Made by a program: the position numbers and the translations under genes. The notes beneath the pieces were generated by a model that saw only the letters and a list, made by a program, of their open reading frames with translations, ran no database searches and was not told the DNA's origin. Positions 61,019 to 64,000 of a stretch of 64,000 bases of DNA are shown here, piece after piece; within the stretch, counting starts at the first letter, position 1, and each line of letters opens with the position of its first letter. Source of the stretch: Arcicella rosea (lineage in GTDB: Bacteria > Bacteroidota > Bacteroidia > Cytophagales > Spirosomataceae); NCBI RefSeq assembly GCF_040543805.1, contig NZ_JBEUMS010000012.1:62001-126000 (forward strand). Reading direction: 5' to 3'.

Positions 61019-62800
61019 ACTTACTTCTTCTACTTGTAATTGCTTTTCGTAAAGTTCTTTGTAAGCATTATTGGCATTCATCAGTTCTTCATGAGAGCCT
61101 TGTTCAATGATATTTCCATCATCAAGCATGATAATTTTGTCGGCTAACTTTGCAGAAGATACTCTGTGTGAGATGATTACAGAAGTTCTTCCTTTCATGA
61201 TTTCTTGTAGATTATTCAAAATCTGGTTTTCAGTTTTGGTATCTACAGCCGAAAGGCAATCGTCTAAAATCAAGATTTTAGGTTCACGAGCAATAGCACG
61301 GGCAATAGATAAACGCTGTTTTTGTCCACCAGAAAGCGTTACACCTCTTTCACCTAAAACAGTATCAAAACCTTCTGGAAAATCAATTACATTATTGTAT
61401 AAATCTGCGTCTTTTGCCGCTTTAATGATTTCCTCTTCACTCATTTCATTACTTCCAAAACGCACATTATTACGAATAGAATCAGAAAATAAGAATACAT
61501 CTTGAGGCACATAACCAATCTGTGAACGATATTTATTTACGTTCAAGCTTTTGATGGGCAAACCATCTATTTTGATTTCTCCTTCGTTGGCATCGTACAT
61601 TCTGCAAAGTAAATTAGCAACTGTACTTTTTCCAGAACCAGTTGTACCAAGAATCGCAATAGATTCACCAGCGTTGATTGACATCGAGAAATTTTTTAAA
61701 GCTACAATGCCAGAATCTGGATAAGTGAAAGTGACATTTTTTACTTCAATAGTTCCTTCAACCTCATGATTGATATTTTCTTGAGAAGTAATATCGGTTT
61801 TTATCTCCAAAAACTCGTTAATTCTTTGCTGTGAAGCCGCTGCTCTTTGAATTTGTGAGGTTGTCCAACCCAAAGCAATCATTGGCCAAGTAAGCATGTA
61901 AACATACAAAATAAATTCTGTGATACTTCCAGCGGTAAGTCGTCCAGCCATTACTTCCATACCACCAACATACACTACAATTACAGAACTTAAACCTGCC
62001 AAAACAGAAACTAAAGGAGTAAACAGCGAATCTACTTTTACTAAATCTAAAGATTTTTCACGGTAAACATTGGCTTGCTTGGTAAATGCAATTGTTGAAG
62101 GTTCTTCTTGAACAAAGGCTTTGAGTACTCTAATACCAGAAAATGCTTCTTGAGTAAAAGTAGAAATTTTAGATAAATTTGCTTGAATCTGTTCAGATTT
62201 TCGCATAATAATTGTGTTGACAAAATAGATACTTCCCGACAAAAATGGAACTGGTAATAATACATACCAAGTAAGTTTTTGATTGACCGAAAGCATATAC
62301 CAAACCACAAGAATGAAAACAGAAATTAAGTTAAGCCCATACATCAAGCTTGGACCAACGTACATTCTTACTTTATTTACATCTTCAGAGATTCTTGCCA
62401 TCAAATCGCCAGTGTTGTTTTTACGGTAAAAACTCAAAGGAAGTGTTTGATAATGTTGATAAATTTCGTTTTTCAAATCAAACTCAATATGTCTGGACAT
62501 TACGATAAGTGTTTGGCGAACTAGAAAAAGGAAAAATCCTTTCAATAATGCCAATACCAAAATCAACGAACCATATAGCAGAATTGAAAATGCGAAGAAT
62601 TCATAAACCATTTTTTGTGAAACAAAACCATCGTAAAGAAAATATAAGTCGATAGTTTCTTTCACCAAATCAAGCGCATAACGCACAATCTGAGCGGGAA
62701 CTACGCCAAAAAGATTGGAAATGAAAGTGAAAAGTGTACCTAAAATAAGGTACCATTTATATTTTAGAAAGTATTGATTAAGATGCTTTAGGGATTTCAT
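61016..62800 (-). CDS. ABC transporter, fused permease and ATP-binding protein (MsbA/BmrA-like exporter)
   Basis: The 594-residue half-transporter has six transmembrane helices in its N-terminal 320 residues and an ABC ATPase domain. The ATPase shows Walker A GTTGSGKST (near 386), Q-loop PQDVFLFSD, the signature LSGGQKQRLSIARA and Walker B ILILDDCLSAVD with the H-loop SHRVSS. It works as a homodimer or heterodimer that exports lipids or drugs. The start at 62800 (MKSLKHLNQYFLK) matches family members; an ATG at 62836 would add 12 residues. The substrate is unknown. Confidence 0.9.
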   Translation of the reverse strand: MKSLKHLNQYFLKYKWYLILGTLFTFISNLFGVVPAQIVRYALDLVKETIDLYFLYDGFVSQKMVYEFFAFSILLYGSLILVLALLKGFFLFLVRQTLIVMSRHIEFDLKNEIYQHYQTLPLSFYRKNNTGDLMARISEDVNKVRMYVGPSLMYGLNLISVFILVVWYMLSVNQKLTWYVLLPVPFLSGSIYFVNTIIMRKSEQIQANLSKISTFTQEAFSGIRVLKAFVQEEPSTIAFTKQANVYREKSLDLVKVDSLFTPLVSVLAGLSSVIVVYVGGMEVMAGRLTAGSITEFILYVYMLTWPMIALGWTTSQIQRAAASQQRINEFLEIKTDITSQENINHEVEGTIEVKNVTFTYPDSGIVALKNFSMSINAGESIAILGTTGSGKSTVANLLCRMYDANEGEIKIDGLPIKSLNVNKYRSQIGYVPQDVFLFSDSIRNNVRFGSNEMSEEEIIKAAKDADLYNNVIDFPEGFDTVLGERGVTLSGGQKQRLSIARAIAREPKILILDDCLSAVDTKTENQILNNLQEIMKGRTSVIISHRVSSAKLADKIIMLDDGNIIEQGSHEELMNANNAYKELYEKQLQVEEVS

Positions 62801-62921
62801 ATTTCGATAACCAATGGAAGAAAGTAAAGGTTTCATCCATTACACACATTTATATTTAGTAAAATTATGATTAAAATTGAAAATTTTGTGCTTGAATCGT
62901 GCTTTTTTCTTTAAAAAATAC

Positions 62922-62929
62922 TAATTTTG
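62922..62929 (+). promoter_or_regulatory. Possible -7 element TAATTTTG for nusB
   Basis: TAATTTTG lies 70 bp before the nusB ATG on the plus strand. A TTG about 27 bp further upstream is too far for a standard -33 box. Confidence 0.4.
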
Positions 62930-62999
62930 CACCCTCTTTCAGCAAAGTAATTTACTTTGTTGGAGCTTCACTACCAAAACGTTCTTTCTAAATTACCCA

Positions 63000-64000
63000 A
63001 TGGTAAACAGACGACTTCTCCGAACAAAGGCATTTCAAAGCCTTTATGCCTTCCGCCAAGCGGAACGTGCTGATTATCAGTTAGCATTCGACCAAATTGC
63101 TGATTCTTTTCTCCCAAATCTTGACTTAATGATTCCTAAAGAGCAACAAATGTTAAAGCTTGATGCTTTGCGTAAGTTGGCTGAACAACGTTTTGAGGAA
63201 TTATTCAACTTGAAATCTACCAATGATGATATTCCAGCGGAAGCTAAAAATGCAGCTAGATACGCACTTGAGTCATACAAAAGTTATGTGAAAAAAGATA
63301 AGGCTACAATTACTGATAATATGGTAGCCGAGGTAGAAAGCGTTTATGATGCTTATCTAAAAATGCTTCAATTGCTGTTGGAAATTACTGAAATTGCTGT
63401 TTGGGATGAACAACGCCGTTTGGTAGAAACCGATCATCGTACTTCAAGATTGGCTAGAAACCAAGTATTGATTGCCTTGAAGAATTTACCGATGTTTACA
63501 ACTGGAATTATCAGAAGTAATGCAAAATGGACAGAAGATGACCAAAACATGTTGCGTAAACTTTTCTTAGAAGCAATCTTGCCTGATACAACTTTCCAGT
63601 CGTACCTTCGTACAACCAAACATACTTTTGAGGAAGATTTGGCGTTGGTTCAGTATCTTGTAAAAACATTTGTACTGAAACATCACATTATTGCTGATTA
63701 TTTCGAGGAAAAAGACCTAAATTGGAACGAAAATAAAGATGTACTCAAAAGCCTTTGTGTAAAGACTTTCAAGATTGAAAAAGTTGAAGAGTTGGTTTTA
63801 CAACCTTTGGCCTTAAATTGGGACGATGATAAACACTTTTTTGTAGATCTTTTTAATAATGTTTTGGATAACGATGAGTCTTATGAAAAACTCATCACCG
63901 ACCAAACTAAAAACTGGGAAGGCGACCGTCTGGCAATGACAGATATGTTGATTCTTAAATTAGGTTTGGCAGAAATGATTCATTTTACCAGTATTCCTGT
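63000..64000 (+). CDS. nusB: Transcription antitermination factor NusB (Bacteroidota type), 3' end beyond the window
   Basis: The open frame from ATG at 63000 runs to the window end (333 codons visible, no stop). It begins MVNRRLLRTKAFQSLYAFRQ, the N-terminal NusB helix, followed by an insertion of about 200 residues between NusB-like helices. The last visible part (ITDQTKNWEGDRLAMTDMLI, LKLGLAEMIHF) matches the conserved C-terminal NusB fold. This long form is common in Bacteroidota. NusB joins NusE/S10 in the antitermination complex on rRNA operons. It is divergent from the ABC exporter. Confidence 0.9.
   Translation, partial: MVNRRLLRTKAFQSLYAFRQAERADYQLAFDQIADSFLPNLDLMIPKEQQMLKLDALRKLAEQRFEELFNLKSTNDDIPAEAKNAARYALESYKSYVKKDKATITDNMVAEVESVYDAYLKMLQLLLEITEIAVWDEQRRLVETDHRTSRLARNQVLIALKNLPMFTTGIIRSNAKWTEDDQNMLRKLFLEAILPDTTFQSYLRTTKHTFEEDLALVQYLVKTFVLKHHIIADYFEEKDLNWNENKDVLKSLCVKTFKIEKVEELVLQPLALNWDDDKHFFVDLFNNVLDNDESYEKLITDQTKNWEGDRLAMTDMLILKLGLAEMIHFTSIP

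Overview
The window is AT-rich, densely coded and almost entirely housekeeping, and it points to a gliding or rosette-type member of the Bacteroidota, most likely class Cytophagia (inference). The evidence is GldD, a PorD-type secretion protein, a protein with a type B C-terminal signal of the type IX secretion system (T9SS), a Rho with a long N-terminal insertion, GLPGLI and TonB-linked barrel proteins, the Bacteroidota-type NusB, the bamD-rpoZ-coaBC-porD gene order, and promoters of the form TTG-N17..21-TAnnTTTG. No rRNA, tRNA, CRISPR array, phage or plasmid module was found.

Layout. 0-7.7 kb: a cut-off REP-associated tyrosine transposase beside a cluster of REP-like palindromes, an M20 peptidase, a nitroreductase, gldD, an AIM24 protein, plsC and a LytS/LytTR two-component pair. 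7.9-15.4 kb: aspartate aminotransferase, NhaD antiporter, a secreted thioredoxin-fold protein, an RsmB-like methyltransferase and cysE-cysM. 15.5-23.7 kb: a lipoprotein, an orphan PhoB-like regulator, a GH10-like protein, and envelope polysaccharide genes (Wzi, GT2, epimerase). 24-32.7 kb: rho, GLPGLI plus its outer-membrane barrel, and a trehalase/MFS pair divergent from an AraC regulator. 33.8-37.4 kb: a lutA-lutB-lutC lactate operon interrupted by a VOC gene. 37.5-45.4 kb: two aldo/keto reductases, a GH115 glucuronidase, two AraC regulators, DoxX and a deacetylase. 45.5-49.6 kb: sdhC-sdhA-sdhB interrupted by a four-helix-bundle (S23-type) gene. 50-64 kb: a T9SS type B cargo protein, a PVC-type cytochrome dehydrogenase, bamD-rpoZ-coaBC-porD, an ion channel, an ABC exporter and the start of nusB.

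The most unusual signal is intergenic. At five or six places between same-direction genes there are imperfect inverted repeats built from reiterated words with a period of about 8 bp. The words differ between loci: TTTGANNA at 12.1 and 46.3/46.8 kb, GACTTTAR at 36.1 and 36.7 kb, GTGAATTN at 34.6 kb, and a short TTAGTAAT type at 61.0 kb. They begin at or just after a stop codon and end shortly before the next start. The G-containing word always lies on the transcribed-first side. Two of them surround genes that break conserved operons (VOC in lut, S23 in sdh). I do not recognise this as a described element family; it is the best candidate here for something new.
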